Shown: one piece after another, positions 1 through 9,057 of the stretch
Numbering within the stretch: the first letter of the stretch is position 1
How the letters are laid out: each line of letters opens with the position of its first letter
Assembly (NCBI RefSeq): GCF_014635585.1
Contig: NZ_BMDC01000001.1
Span: 469,971-533,970 of the forward strand
Length of the DNA stretch: 64,000 nucleotides
Direction: 5' to 3'
Origin: Rothia aerolata
GTDB lineage: Bacteria; Actinomycetota; Actinomycetes; Actinomycetales; Micrococcaceae
The notes under the pieces: generated by a model
Told to the model about the DNA's origin: nothing
Databases searched by the model: none
Seen by the model: only the letters and a program-made list of their open reading frames with translations
Translations under genes and position numbers: made by a program

Positions 1-45
1 ACAGGCCCGTTTGCCGACCTTATCGCCGCCTAAAATTTATCGTAC

Positions 46-78
46 ATATATTCTAACATTTTTAGAATATATATTCTA
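46..78. promoter_or_regulatory. Palindromic operator upstream of umuDC
   Basis: Two overlapping inverted repeats lie just before the umuD start. Positions 46-56 and 62-72 form a perfect 11-bp inverted repeat with a 5-nt spacer. Positions 63-78 form a perfect 16-bp palindrome. The 65-76 core is GAAT-N4-ATTC, which has the geometry of the actinobacterial LexA box (GAAC-N4-GTTC) with one changed base in each half. Three half-sites in a row suggest cooperative repressor binding. Whether LexA or another repressor binds is inference. Confidence 0.6.
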
Positions 79-89
79 TTATTAATCTC

Positions 90-521
90 ATGAAAGCTAC
101 TCTTCGCGCCAGGCTGGTTCCCAGCACAACGGTCACCTACCCTTTTCCAGAAACCCGCATACCGGCAGGCTTCCCCTCCCCTGCTGAGGATTACGCAGCC
201 ACAGAGATTGACCTCAACAGCGAGCTCATTAGAGACGAAGCCGCCACCTATATTTTGAGGGTAACCGGCAATTCCATGATTGATGCCGGAATCTCTGACG
301 GCGATGAGATTATTGTTGATCGCTCGCTCACACCCACCCCCGGCAATGTGGTGGTTGCGGCGGTAGACGGGGAGTTTACCGTCAAGCGCTTTAGCATCGA
401 TCAACAGGGGCAGGGTTGGCTCCTACCCGAGAATCCCGCCTACCCGCCCCTTCCCATTGAGAGCGGTGCAGACTTCACCATCTTTGGGGTGGTCACGCGC
501 TGCCTCCATCACGTGCATTAG
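90..521 (+). CDS. umuD: UmuD-like S24 family self-cleaving SOS protein
   Basis: A 143-residue S24/LexA-fold serine protease of the UmuD type, the partner of the error-prone polymerase encoded directly downstream. The catalytic Ser62 lies in GNSMIDAG and Lys99 in FTVKRF, the usual Ser-Lys dyad spacing. A likely autocleavage bond is Ala26-Gly27 in IPAGFPSP. There is no N-terminal helix-turn-helix, so it is not LexA itself. The start sits only 11 nt after the palindromic operator and has no clear Shine-Dalgarno, so a leaderless or very short-leader transcript is possible. The stop is 24 nt before the polymerase start, which fits an operon. Family knowledge says cleavage after RecA activation converts it to the mutagenic form. 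Confidence 0.9.
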   Translation: MKATLRARLVPSTTVTYPFPETRIPAGFPSPAEDYAATEIDLNSELIRDEAATYILRVTGNSMIDAGISDGDEIIVDRSLTPTPGNVVVAAVDGEFTVKRFSIDQQGQGWLLPENPAYPPLPIESGADFTIFGVVTRCLHHVH

Positions 522-545
522 TTTTTACCGCATTAAGGAGCAACC

Positions 546-1832
546 GTGAGCGCCCCAGCCCTTTCCCTGGTTTTTCACGTAGATATCAACACCTACTACG
601 TCTCCTGCGAGCGCATTCTTGACCCCTCTTTGCGCGACCAACCGGTGGTGATTCTTTCCAATAATGACGGCTGCATTATCGCCCTTGACTCCCGTGCAAA
701 GAGGCTGGGTTTTTCTATGGGAGACCCCTGGCACAGGGTTGCCGACGCCGCCGCTGCCCGGGGTGTGGCGGTGCGTTCGTCAAACTATGAGCTCTACGGC
801 AATATCTCCCAGCGGGTGATGAGTGTGCTGAAAGAGTTTGCGGCGGATTTTGAGCAGTACAGTATTGATGAGGCTTTTCTAACGATTCCAGCCACCCCCG
901 AAAAAGCAAAGAAGCTGGCGCGGAAGATTAAAGACGATCTTGCCCGGCGAGTGGGCGTGCCGGTCTGCGTGGGGGTGGCACGAACCAAGACCCTCGCCAA
1001 GCTGGCAAATAAAACGGCAAAGAAGATTCCCGTTCTACGGGGAGTCTGTGTTTGGGACCTTCTGCCTCCCCAGCGGCGCGAATCCCTCTTCGCCACCCTG
1101 CCAGCCTCTGAGGTGTGGGGTGTGGGCGGTCGGAGCACCCGGAAACTTGCAGCTCTAGGGATTGTCTCTATTGGAGATTTGGCGCGGGCAGACCTCACCC
1201 TGATAAGAAAACGCTTCTCGGTGGTGCTCATGCGCACGGTGCTTGAGTTGCGCGGGGTGCCGGCGCTGCCGCTTGAGGAACAACGGGCCTTCAAGGATCA
1301 GCTCATTTTCTCGCGTTCCTTTAGCACCCCTATTTCAGACGAGACCCAGATGAGGCAGGTGCTCAGCCTCTATGCCCAAAAGGCTTCTGCGCGGCTGGTG
1401 AAAGCAGGGCAGGTGGCAGGCATTGTGGCTGCCTTTTGTTCCACCTCCCTCTTCTCTGAAGGAACCCAGTCGCACCCCAGCGTACAGGTCAAGCTCCCGC
1501 AGGCCACAGCAGACCCGGTTGCTCTCACCAGGGCAGGGCACCAGCTGCTGACCCGCGCCGACTTCGGCGTGGCACAGTATGTGCGGGCGGGCTTTCTGCT
1601 CTCGGGTTTAGAGCAGGACGGCGCCGCGCAGGTTCTCGAGCCCTTTGAACTTGCGCACGAGAAGCGGCAGGTTTCTACCCTCCTTGCCTCTATCCAGGAA
1701 AAGTGCGGGCAGGGAACCATAGGGTTAGGCTATGCCGGATTGGCTGAGCAACCCGCCTGGAACATGAAGAGGCAGATGCTCTCCCTTAGAGGCACCACCC
1801 ATTGGAAGGAGCTGGTTCAGGTGAAACTTTAA
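546..1832 (+). CDS. umuC: Y-family translesion DNA polymerase UmuC
   Basis: A 428-residue Y-family polymerase of normal UmuC length. Metal-binding acidic residues are visible: Asp13 in FHVDINTYYVSCER and Asp108-Glu109 in QYSIDEAFL. A helix-hairpin-helix region follows around residues 170-210, and a little-finger domain plus the C-terminal DUF4113-like tail complete the protein. It copies damaged DNA as the catalytic part of Pol V with cleaved UmuD. It is co-transcribed with umuD and should be controlled by the operator at 46-78. The shadow frames on the opposite strand carry no known motifs. Identity is secure. Whether it is active in the host is not visible from sequence. Confidence 0.93.
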   Translation: MSAPALSLVFHVDINTYYVSCERILDPSLRDQPVVILSNNDGCIIALDSRAKRLGFSMGDPWHRVADAAAARGVAVRSSNYELYGNISQRVMSVLKEFAADFEQYSIDEAFLTIPATPEKAKKLARKIKDDLARRVGVPVCVGVARTKTLAKLANKTAKKIPVLRGVCVWDLLPPQRRESLFATLPASEVWGVGGRSTRKLAALGIVSIGDLARADLTLIRKRFSVVLMRTVLELRGVPALPLEEQRAFKDQLIFSRSFSTPISDETQMRQVLSLYAQKASARLVKAGQVAGIVAAFCSTSLFSEGTQSHPSVQVKLPQATADPVALTRAGHQLLTRADFGVAQYVRAGFLLSGLEQDGAAQVLEPFELAHEKRQVSTLLASIQEKCGQGTIGLGYAGLAEQPAWNMKRQMLSLRGTTHWKELVQVKL

Positions 1833-1895
1833 GTTCACTTCTTCCCGAGAGGTAAAACAGTAAGATAGCTTATATTCGGGCGTAGAATCGAAAGT

Positions 1896-2879
1896 ATGAC
1901 TTCACATCTTTATCACGGCATCGAAGAGGTTGCCGGTAGCACTCCGCTGGTTCGACTCCCCCGCTGGGAGGCAGCCCACGGCCTGAAAAATATTAAGGTC
2001 TATGCCAAGCTGGAGAGTTTCAATCCCGGCGGTAGCGCCAAAGATAGAACCGCTGCCGCCCTGGTAAAAGATGCGAAGGAGTCGGGGCGGCTGAAGCCGG
2101 GCACCATGGTGGTGGAGTCTAGCTCGGGGAACCTGGGCATTGCGCTGGCCCGCCAGGCAATTCTAGAAGATTTTGATTTTCACTGTGTGGTGGATCCGCG
2201 CACCAACCAGTCCACCCTGGGCATGATTCGGGCCTACGGTGGCACCCTGCACCCGGTCACCGAGCCAGACCCCGAAACCCAAGACTGGCTAACAGCCCGC
2301 AAGAATAAGGTGCAAGAACTCCTGCGGGAGCACCCCGAGGCTATCAACCTGGATCAATACTCCAACCGGGCGGCTTTTTCCGCCCACAGTAGCGGCACTA
2401 TGGCTGAAATTTTCGCCGCTCTGGGCCACGCGCCGTCCAGGGTCTATGTGGCGGTCTCCACCACCGGCACGGTGGGCGGCTGTATCGCAGAAGTCACCGC
2501 GCGGGGCGTAGCCACCGAGGTGATTGCCGTGGATGCCGAGGGTTCCGTGCTCTACGGCGGTGAGCGGGGCGAACGCCTACTCCCCGGTTACGGGGCGGGC
2601 ATGGTAACCGAGCTGTCAAGGCAGCAGACGCCCAGCTCTACTCGACGGGTCTCAGCCATAGACGCGGTCAGGCAGGCTCGTGCCCTCGGCCAGACCGAGG
2701 CGATTGCCCCGGGTGCTTCGGGCGGGGCGGTCATGGCGGCGCTGCTGGCTGACCTACCCTCGTTGAAGGCGGGGGAAGAAGTGGTGGTTATCCTCCACGA
2801 CGGCGGTATGCCCTACACCAACACCATTTACAGCAACGAGTGGGTGCGGGAAAACCTGCACGTTGATTTGGAATCCTAA
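1896..2879 (+). CDS. sbnA: SbnA-type O-phosphoserine-dependent PLP synthase
   Basis: A 327-residue fold-type II PLP enzyme of the cysteine synthase superfamily, the same length as staphylococcal SbnA. The PLP lysine is Lys49 in NPGGSAKDR, the phosphate loop is around GTVGG (VSTTGTVGG), and the substrate loop SSSGN is at residues 75-79. SbnA joins O-phospho-L-serine and glutamate to N-(1-amino-1-carboxy-2-ethyl)-glutamate (ACEGA), the precursor of L-2,3-diaminopropionate. The next gene starts 28 nt later and is a flavoprotein-decarboxylase fusion instead of the usual SbnB dehydrogenase. A plain cysteine synthase is less likely, because the SNPGGS/SSSGN context is SbnA-like and because of this neighbour. 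The product assignment rests on family similarity. Confidence 0.75.
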   Translation: MTSHLYHGIEEVAGSTPLVRLPRWEAAHGLKNIKVYAKLESFNPGGSAKDRTAAALVKDAKESGRLKPGTMVVESSSGNLGIALARQAILEDFDFHCVVDPRTNQSTLGMIRAYGGTLHPVTEPDPETQDWLTARKNKVQELLREHPEAINLDQYSNRAAFSAHSSGTMAEIFAALGHAPSRVYVAVSTTGTVGGCIAEVTARGVATEVIAVDAEGSVLYGGERGERLLPGYGAGMVTELSRQQTPSSTRRVSAIDAVRQARALGQTEAIAPGASGGAVMAALLADLPSLKAGEEVVVILHDGGMPYTNTIYSNEWVRENLHVDLES

Positions 2880-2907
2880 GTTTTAGCGAGAGCAGAAAGA
2901 GAAAAGT

Positions 2908-5598
2908 GTGCCTGTTTCAGTAGCTATTATCGGTGCCGGCCCGCGGGGGCTCTGGGCGGTGGAGGAACTCTCTCGCAGGGCTTATCTGCACCATCTTGCC
3001 CTGGATATCACGGTTTTTGATGAGCGGCAGCCCGGTGCCGGGAGCGCCTATGCGACCGACCAGCCCGACTATATTCGGGTCAATGTGTGGTCGCCGGTGA
3101 TTCGCTCGGCGATGGGCACGCTGGATGACTTCCGCCGTGAGGTTCTAGGCGAGACAGACCCGCTGGAGGAGCTTCCTCCGCGCGCTACGGTGGGTCAGTT
3201 CCTGGCGGCCTCCTGGGATCATGTGCAGGCGCACCTGCCCGCGGGGTGCAGTCTGCGTTTTGAGCAGAAGAGGGTTCAGGACGTCGCTGATTTAGGTGGC
3301 TTTGACCACGTTCTGCTGGCCAGTGGGCACGAGGCGGTAGAGCACCCGGCAGGAATGCTTGACCCTGCCGCCGACCTGGAAAAGATTGAGGCGGGAGCGA
3401 GCGTAAAACTCCGCGGTGCCGCACTGACAGCTATTGATACGATTCTCTCGCTGACCCTGGGCAGGGGTGGTCGAATTGAAAACGGAATCTACCGCGCTAG
3501 CGGGCGGGAACCGGCTAAGATTTATCCCACCTCCCGTAGCGGTAGGTTTATTCAGCTCAAAAGTGACCCCGCCACCGAGGCTGAGAAGAAGATTCTGCGC
3601 CCCTTCGAATACCGGGTTGTCCAGGTGGAATCGGTAGAGGAGCTCAAAGACCTTCTGGCTGAGGCGGCAAGCGCTCTCAGCGGGGAAGAATTTAGCTGGA
3701 CTTCTTTGGAGCCGGCGGCAGATACCGCTGCCGACCTGAGGGATTCGCTAGAGAATCCCCGTCGCGCCCAGCAGAATATTGGCCTGGTGTGGCGGGAGTT
3801 CTACACCGCCCTGATTCAGCGGTTCTCTTTCACCGAACTGGCGCTGAGCCGGGAGTTTATTGAGCTCACCCGCCTACTAGAAACCTACGCCTACGGGGCA
3901 CCGGCGGAACAACTGGAGAGAATTCTTGCTCTACACGAGGCCGAAATAGTTGATTTCTCCGCTATCCGCGATGCAGAGAGCTTAGTTGCCGACCACACGG
4001 TCAACGCGGTGATCGCCTCTCCCGGGGCCCATCCGGGAACCCTCTGCGCGCAGATTCTCGAGACGGTGGCACCCGAGCAGGCGCCGTCCGCAGAAGCACA
4101 GCCCGTACGCACCGAAGCTAACGCCATGCTACCGGGGCAGACAGTTTTTGCTATGGCGGGGCGCATGACCGAGCCCTGGGTGCTGGGCAACGATACGCTT
4201 TCCCGCACCCTGCACTCGGTGATTCCGCGCTGGGCGCAGACCGTAGCGGCCCTGCACTCCCCCGCTAATGCCTACGGCCTACCGCCGCTGACCGGCAGGT
4301 TAGAGCCCTGGATTCAGGAGGTTTCAGCAGATACCGAGCTGCTATGGCGGGCTATCGATGAGCACCAGAGCCCCGTGAACCTGGTCAACTCCGATGCGAT
4401 GGAGCGCAATATCTCTGAGCTCACCTCGGTAGGCGAGAAACACGGGGTTGACGTGCGGGTTTTCTTTGCACGCAAGGCAAATAAGGCGCTGACCTTTGTG
4501 GAGCGCGCCCGCGACACCGGGCACGGGGTGGATGTTGCGAGTTATCGGGAACTTTCCCAGACCCTGGCGGCGGGTATGCTCGGTGAGCGGATTATTCTCT
4601 CCGCCGCTATAAAGACCGATGAGCTTCTGGAATTGGCGATCGAGAACCGGGTGACCATCTCGGTGGATAGCTGCGCCGAGTTTGACCGTATTGTTGAGCT
4701 GGCTGGTTCCCGGCAGGTTCGAGTGGCGCCGCGGGTGGCACCCGACCCGCGCAGATTTATGCCTACCCGTTTTGGGGAGCTGACCTCGGTTTGGCAGCAG
4801 TATTTGAACACTCCTCATCCCACGGTTGAGGTGGCTGGCTTGCACCTGCACCTGCACGGTTACAGCGCTCAAGACCGGATTGATGCTCTGCTGGAGGCAA
4901 CCGCTCTGGTGGAGTCTCTGCGGCGGATGGGCCACGCGCCGGAGTTTATTGATATTGGTGGCGGGGTACCCATGAGCTACCTGGATGATTCTGCCCAGTG
5001 GAGCAATTTTAAGCAGGCTCTGGCGGCGCAGAATGAGGGTGCTATGGCGCCTTTTACCTGGAAGGCTGATCCGCTGAAGAATTTTTATCCTTTCCATCAG
5101 GCGCCGGTGCGGGGTGCGTGGTTGGAGGAAATTTTAAAGTCGGACGCCGGCGCTGCGGTTTGTGCGCTGGGGCTGCGGCTGCATCTGGAACCGGGGCGCA
5201 GTATCTTAGATGGTTGCGGGCTAACTATTGCCCAGGTTGCCTTCATTAAGGAGCGCAGTGACGGCGTGCCCCTGGTAGGTCTAGCGATGAACCGCACCCA
5301 GTTGCGCACCACTTCGGATGATTACCTGGTGGATCCGTTACATATTCCTGCTTCTGACTCTGCCTCTTCTGAGCCCTATGAGGGGTATCTGGTGGGTGCC
5401 TACTGTATTGAAGATGAGGTGATTATGCGCCGCCCCATCTTCTTCCCCACAGGTGTTGCCGTGGGTGACTTCGTTGCCTTCCCCAACACAGCGGGCTATT
5501 TCATGCACATTCTAGAGTCGGCCTCCCACCAGATTCCCCTGGCAAAGAACCTGGTCTACGCCAGGGGCAACTTGAAACTGGATGGGATTGATAGCTAA
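2908..5598 (+). CDS. Fused FAD/NAD(P)-binding protein and PLP amino-acid decarboxylase
   Basis: An 896-residue two-domain protein. Residues 1-470 form an FAD/NAD(P)-binding domain opening with the dinucleotide motif VAIIGAGPRG. Residues about 485-890 are an Orn/DAP/Arg-type group IV decarboxylase. In that half the PLP lysine is Lys523 (FFARKANK), followed by DIGGGVP, EPGR (Glu761) and the C-terminal substrate pocket around Cys833-Asp836 (CIEDE). The start is GTG at 2908, 28 nt after sbnA. The pair probably makes a diaminopropionate- or ACEGA-derived amine: the flavoprotein half may stand in for SbnB and the decarboxylase half resembles SbnH. That role is inference. No siderophore synthetase or transporter adjoins it. 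Codon use matches the chromosome. Confidence 0.7.
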   Translation: MPVSVAIIGAGPRGLWAVEELSRRAYLHHLALDITVFDERQPGAGSAYATDQPDYIRVNVWSPVIRSAMGTLDDFRREVLGETDPLEELPPRATVGQFLAASWDHVQAHLPAGCSLRFEQKRVQDVADLGGFDHVLLASGHEAVEHPAGMLDPAADLEKIEAGASVKLRGAALTAIDTILSLTLGRGGRIENGIYRASGREPAKIYPTSRSGRFIQLKSDPATEAEKKILRPFEYRVVQVESVEELKDLLAEAASALSGEEFSWTSLEPAADTAADLRDSLENPRRAQQNIGLVWREFYTALIQRFSFTELALSREFIELTRLLETYAYGAPAEQLERILALHEAEIVDFSAIRDAESLVADHTVNAVIASPGAHPGTLCAQILETVAPEQAPSAEAQPVRTEANAMLPGQTVFAMAGRMTEPWVLGNDTLSRTLHSVIPRWAQTVAALHSPANAYGLPPLTGRLEPWIQEVSADTELLWRAIDEHQSPVNLVNSDAMERNISELTSVGEKHGVDVRVFFARKANKALTFVERARDTGHGVDVASYRELSQTLAAGMLGERIILSAAIKTDELLELAIENRVTISVDSCAEFDRIVELAGSRQVRVAPRVAPDPRRFMPTRFGELTSVWQQYLNTPHPTVEVAGLHLHLHGYSAQDRIDALLEATALVESLRRMGHAPEFIDIGGGVPMSYLDDSAQWSNFKQALAAQNEGAMAPFTWKADPLKNFYPFHQAPVRGAWLEEILKSDAGAAVCALGLRLHLEPGRSILDGCGLTIAQVAFIKERSDGVPLVGLAMNRTQLRTTSDDYLVDPLHIPASDSASSEPYEGYLVGAYCIEDEVIMRRPIFFPTGVAVGDFVAFPNTAGYFMHILESASHQIPLAKNLVYARGNLKLDGIDS

Positions 5599-5687
5599 CA
5601 AGGGTGTTTGGGAATGGGAATTATTTACCTTTACACAATTCATAAATCCTAAAATATTATCAATATAATATATTTGTAAAATAATTG

Positions 5688-7550
5688 TTAATTATGATTC
5701 AGCGCGCTAGAAAATAAATCGCATTTAGGAAGATTACCTCCTAGTCGCACTCCGACAACATCCAAAATCTTCGGAAATGAGAAATCGGAAGATTGGCCGT
5801 TATATAGGGACTGAGATTCTAGTAGATTTTGAAAATTATTTTTGAAAAAGTCACGCAATACAGGGTCGCAAACATAAACATAAGTTCCATGAACTCCGCG
5901 AGTAAGAAGAACTTTATAAATATTTTTAATCTTCACAAGGAAATCTTCATTGGTGAAGGATATATTAAGTTTATTATTTCCTTCTTTTGCTTTTTTATCC
6001 TTATATTCATTCTTATCATAGAAAACCTTCTTGCTATCTGGATCCATTCGAAGATCCTTTCCAATAATAACACCTGCATAATTCAAATCATACCCTTGAA
6101 TTGTATAGATTGAACCTACTTCATTTTTAGAATTTATGGAATGAACCCAGTCGCTATCCTTCGAATTCCATTTCATTTTAAAAATTCCATATTCATCTTC
6201 AATTTCGATATCGTAATAATTTGGATTATTCTTTTCTTTTTTATTCCAGTCCCAAGCATATCCAGCGAGGAGTCTTGAAAGCTGAAATTCTCTCTCCCTC
6301 GATTCAATTTCATTCTTCATTTCATTAATGGAGTCAAAAAATCTAAAATCATACTCACCAAGATTAAAAATTTTAGGCGATTTTCCTGATAATACATCAG
6401 ATATCCAATTTATATACTCCTGCGGTGAATTAATTCTCATTTGCGACTTAAGTAGATGGAACTTATTCTCAATAATCGCTTGAGATATAATTTTTTCTAG
6501 CTGCTCTTCCGACAGGTCCGAATTCTTAATACCTTGATTCTTGTCAATAAGTAAAATCTGAATTTTACTACGATCTTTAATCCAGTCTAACTGGGTAAAT
6601 TCATACCTATCTTCACCAAATAAACGGATATTATTTTCTTTAAACCTTCTATTGTTTACAGCAGAAGACTGATTAGACCGACGACCTAGTCGATGAGCCT
6701 CATCAACAATTAATAAGTCAAAAATCTCAGGGCTTTCACCTACTTTAAAGGGATCAATTACCATCTCAGCAGAGAGACCATCTACTTTCCGAAAAACTTT
6801 CTTTATAGTTTCTCGAAGAGACTTTTGTGGAATAACAAAACCAATTTTTAGATTTTGCATATTATCCAGGGTCTCCGATGAAATGATTGATGCAAATTCG
6901 TCAGCCATCTGATCATAATCAATATATTCAGCCAGAGAAAGGTCATTTAGAAATTTGATAAGAAAAATTGCAATAACAGTTTTACCAGTTCCAGGATCTC
7001 CCGAAACTACAAAACATTCTGGAGAATTTAATTTTCTTGCTTCAAGGATGTCTTTAAGAATTTCAACTGAGGCGCTTAATTGATCTGCATTAAGGGTTTT
7101 AAAAGGAGACAACCTAAATAAGTCATCATTTTCGATTTCGTTTAGACTTTTACTAAAAAGCCCCTTATCTTTAAGTTCGTTGAATATTTTGGGGAATTCA
7201 GAGATATAGAGACTTTTATTATAATAATCGTGCTGAGGCATTCCCCTGTTTCGATTCAGTACGGAATATTTTCCGTCTGCAAAAAATCTATCAATGAGGT
7301 AGGACTCCAAATCAAGAGTAACTGATTTATTAAATTTTGAATCATTGATAACCCTGAATTCCTTCAACTTAGATTTTCTAGGATCCCTTAAATGCTGATT
7401 GAACCTTCTAATAGCAGAAGTGGTCTCCCCAATATACACATCTTTATCATTGTTAATAAGATAAACAACCGGCCAATGTCTTAGCCAGCCTTCTAAGACA
7501 TACTCCGGAAAAGCAGATGGAACGAATTTATACTCAGAAATATTATACAT
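5688..7550 (-). CDS. GIY-YIG nuclease fused to DUF2075 (Schlafen-3-like) helicase
   Basis: A 620-residue protein in a very AT-rich segment. The N-terminus (about residues 28-80) is a GIY-YIG endonuclease-like module, with YLI at 30-32, YIG at 39-41 and Arg49 as the likely catalytic arginine. A DUF2075-type P-loop NTPase/helicase follows, with Walker A GDPGTGKT (Lys190) and Walker B LLIVDEAH (Glu284). Motifs such as YTIQGYDL and LLTRGVHGTYVYV mark the second RecA-like lobe. Architecture and base composition unlike the flanks suggest horizontally acquired defence. Target and trigger are unknown. It starts 8 nt after the MazG-like gene, so the two are co-transcribed. Confidence 0.8.
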   Translation of the reverse strand: MYNISEYKFVPSAFPEYVLEGWLRHWPVVYLINNDKDVYIGETTSAIRRFNQHLRDPRKSKLKEFRVINDSKFNKSVTLDLESYLIDRFFADGKYSVLNRNRGMPQHDYYNKSLYISEFPKIFNELKDKGLFSKSLNEIENDDLFRLSPFKTLNADQLSASVEILKDILEARKLNSPECFVVSGDPGTGKTVIAIFLIKFLNDLSLAEYIDYDQMADEFASIISSETLDNMQNLKIGFVIPQKSLRETIKKVFRKVDGLSAEMVIDPFKVGESPEIFDLLIVDEAHRLGRRSNQSSAVNNRRFKENNIRLFGEDRYEFTQLDWIKDRSKIQILLIDKNQGIKNSDLSEEQLEKIISQAIIENKFHLLKSQMRINSPQEYINWISDVLSGKSPKIFNLGEYDFRFFDSINEMKNEIESREREFQLSRLLAGYAWDWNKKEKNNPNYYDIEIEDEYGIFKMKWNSKDSDWVHSINSKNEVGSIYTIQGYDLNYAGVIIGKDLRMDPDSKKVFYDKNEYKDKKAKEGNNKLNISFTNEDFLVKIKNIYKVLLTRGVHGTYVYVCDPVLRDFFKNNFQNLLESQSLYNGQSSDFSFPKILDVVGVRLGGNLPKCDLFSSALNHN

Positions 7551-7558
7551 ATAATATC

Positions 7559-7873
7559 CTATTTATTATATTTCCTACTTGACCCGTAGAATTTATCTAC
7601 CGGATACTTTTTATCTGTTCTATCCAGTTTATTTAATACAATTTCATCTGGATCCAAATTATTATTAATACACATAATATAAGCATAAGTTAATACGTCA
7701 GCAAGTTCGTCAATATAAGCATTGGTATCTGCTACATCTCCCCATTGGAAGCATTCTAATAACTCAGCACTCTCGATGCAGATAGACTTAGCTATATTCT
7801 CATTAGTATGAAATTTTCCCCAGTCTCGTACTTTAATAAATTTCGATATTTTTTCAACTGTATATCGTTTCAT
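7559..7873 (-). CDS. MazG-like nucleotide pyrophosphohydrolase
   Basis: A 104-residue all-alpha NTP pyrophosphohydrolase of the MazG/dCTPase-like superfamily. The metal-binding pattern is visible as ESAELLE followed by DELADVLTY (ExxE...ExxD). The ATG at 7873 is chosen over a TTG at 7891 because the purine-rich GGAAGGG lies about 10 nt upstream of the ATG. Such enzymes hydrolyse (d)NTPs to monophosphates. Coupled to the following nuclease-helicase, this one may deplete nucleotides during phage infection or make a signal. That role is inference from context. AT-rich like its partner and unlike both flanks. Confidence 0.8.
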   Translation of the reverse strand: MKRYTVEKISKFIKVRDWGKFHTNENIAKSICIESAELLECFQWGDVADTNAYIDELADVLTYAYIMCINNNLDPDEIVLNKLDRTDKKYPVDKFYGSSRKYNK

Positions 7874-7897
7874 ATAAGGGTACCCTTCCAAGCAAAA

Positions 7898-7941
7898 TTA
7901 TTATTTATAATAATCGTCAGTTTTCACCGGTGCTGAAAACT
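7898..7941. promoter_or_regulatory. Two adjacent inverted repeats before the MazG-like gene
   Basis: An AT-only palindrome at about 7898-7915 and a second stem at 7919-7926/7934-7941 (AGTTTTCA/TGAAAACT) lie 25-70 nt upstream of the MazG-like start, in its leader or promoter. They could be operators for control of the acquired two-gene unit or an RNA hairpin. No well-spaced -35/-10 pair was clear. Confidence 0.35.
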
Positions 7942-8145
7942 ATGCACTGTAGATACTGCTCCTTCTATAACTATAGATTCAATAACACTAAGTAATAGCA
8001 CTTGACAAAATTTCGTAGTATTGCAAGGCAAAACCGGACGTCTACTCCGTAACAAAGGCGGGGCCACAGTCACACAGCGACCCAAACTGGTCCAAAAATT
8101 TTGCCAAGTTCAGTGCAGCTAGCAGACCATGCAAGAATAAGAACT

Positions 8146-8997
8146 ATGCGTATTCTTTCAATCCAGTCAGCGGTTGCCTACGGCCACGTGGGCAACTCAG
8201 CAGCAGTATTCCCCCTCCAGCGCCTGGGCCACGAAGTCATGCCGGTCAACACCGTGCTCTTCTCAAACCACACCGGCTACGGCGACTGGAAAGGTCCCCT
8301 CATTCCCGGCGACGACGTACGCGCCGTCATCGAAGGAATCAATGACCGCGGCGGCCTCGACGACACCGAACTGATTATCTCCGGCTACCAGGGCGGCTCC
8401 TCCATCGGCGATGCGATCCTCGACTCCGTAGCCCTCGCCCGCGAGAAGAACCCCAAGGTTCTCTACTCCTGCGATCCCGTGCTCGGCTCAGCAGACACCG
8501 GCTGCTTCGTCTCCCCCGAGGTTCAGGAACTGATTCGCGATCGAGTCATCCAGCACGCTGACATCATCACCCCCAACCAGTTCGAACTCGGCTTCGTGAC
8601 CGGCACCGACCCCAAGACCCTGGACGACGTGCTAGCTTCGGTTAAGAAGGCGCAGGAAATCGGCCCCAAGACCGTGCTGGTCACCAGCGTGCAGACCCCG
8701 GATACCCCCGAGAACTCGATTCAGATGCTGGCGGTCAATGAGGATGAAGCCTGGCTCATTACCACCGACAAGCTGCCCATCAAGGCAAACGGCTCCGGCG
8801 ACGTCACTCAGGCACTTTTCGCCAGCCACTATGTCTCGGGCAAGAGCCTCAAGGAAGCCCTGGAACTGACCACCGCCTCGGTCTACGAGCTCTTGAAGAA
8901 CACCTTGGACTCAGGCCAGCGTGAGCTTCAGCTGATCGAATCTCAGGAAGCCTACGTGGCACCGAAGCAGAGCTTCACCGCTGAGAAAATCTCCTAG
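8146..8997 (+). CDS. pdxY: Pyridoxal kinase PdxY
   Basis: A 283-residue ribokinase-family kinase that phosphorylates pyridoxal to pyridoxal 5'-phosphate in the B6 salvage pathway. The N-terminal MRILSIQSAVAYGHVGNS is diagnostic of PdxY. The substrate loop NHTGYGDWKG, the SCDPVLG motif and the anion-hole motif ANGSGDVTQA complete the family pattern. The frame opens 45 nt earlier at a TTG, but the ATG at 8146 matches where the family starts. It is convergent with the next gene and shares a bidirectional terminator with it. Identity is firm. Confidence 0.92.
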   Translation: MRILSIQSAVAYGHVGNSAAVFPLQRLGHEVMPVNTVLFSNHTGYGDWKGPLIPGDDVRAVIEGINDRGGLDDTELIISGYQGGSSIGDAILDSVALAREKNPKVLYSCDPVLGSADTGCFVSPEVQELIRDRVIQHADIITPNQFELGFVTGTDPKTLDDVLASVKKAQEIGPKTVLVTSVQTPDTPENSIQMLAVNEDEAWLITTDKLPIKANGSGDVTQALFASHYVSGKSLKEALELTTASVYELLKNTLDSGQRELQLIESQEAYVAPKQSFTAEKIS

Positions 8998-9015
8998 GCT
9001 GATTCTAAAAACCAA

Positions 9016-9051
9016 AAGGCGCACCCTGACCCAAAAGTCAGGGTGCGCCTT
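9016..9051. terminator. Bidirectional rho-independent terminator
   Basis: A perfect 15-bp stem (9016-9030 with 9037-9051) and a 6-nt loop, with A- and T-containing flanks on both sides. It lies between the convergent pdxY and MBL hydrolase genes and can end both transcripts. Confidence 0.85.
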
Positions 9052-9057
9052 CTAAAG

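Noticed and set aside
4342..5097. Long antisense frame over the decarboxylase domain
   Set aside because: No family motif, and it lies wholly within a strongly coding gene on the other strand.
8002..8007. TTGACA before pdxY as a promoter
   Set aside because: No acceptable -10 at 16-18 bp.
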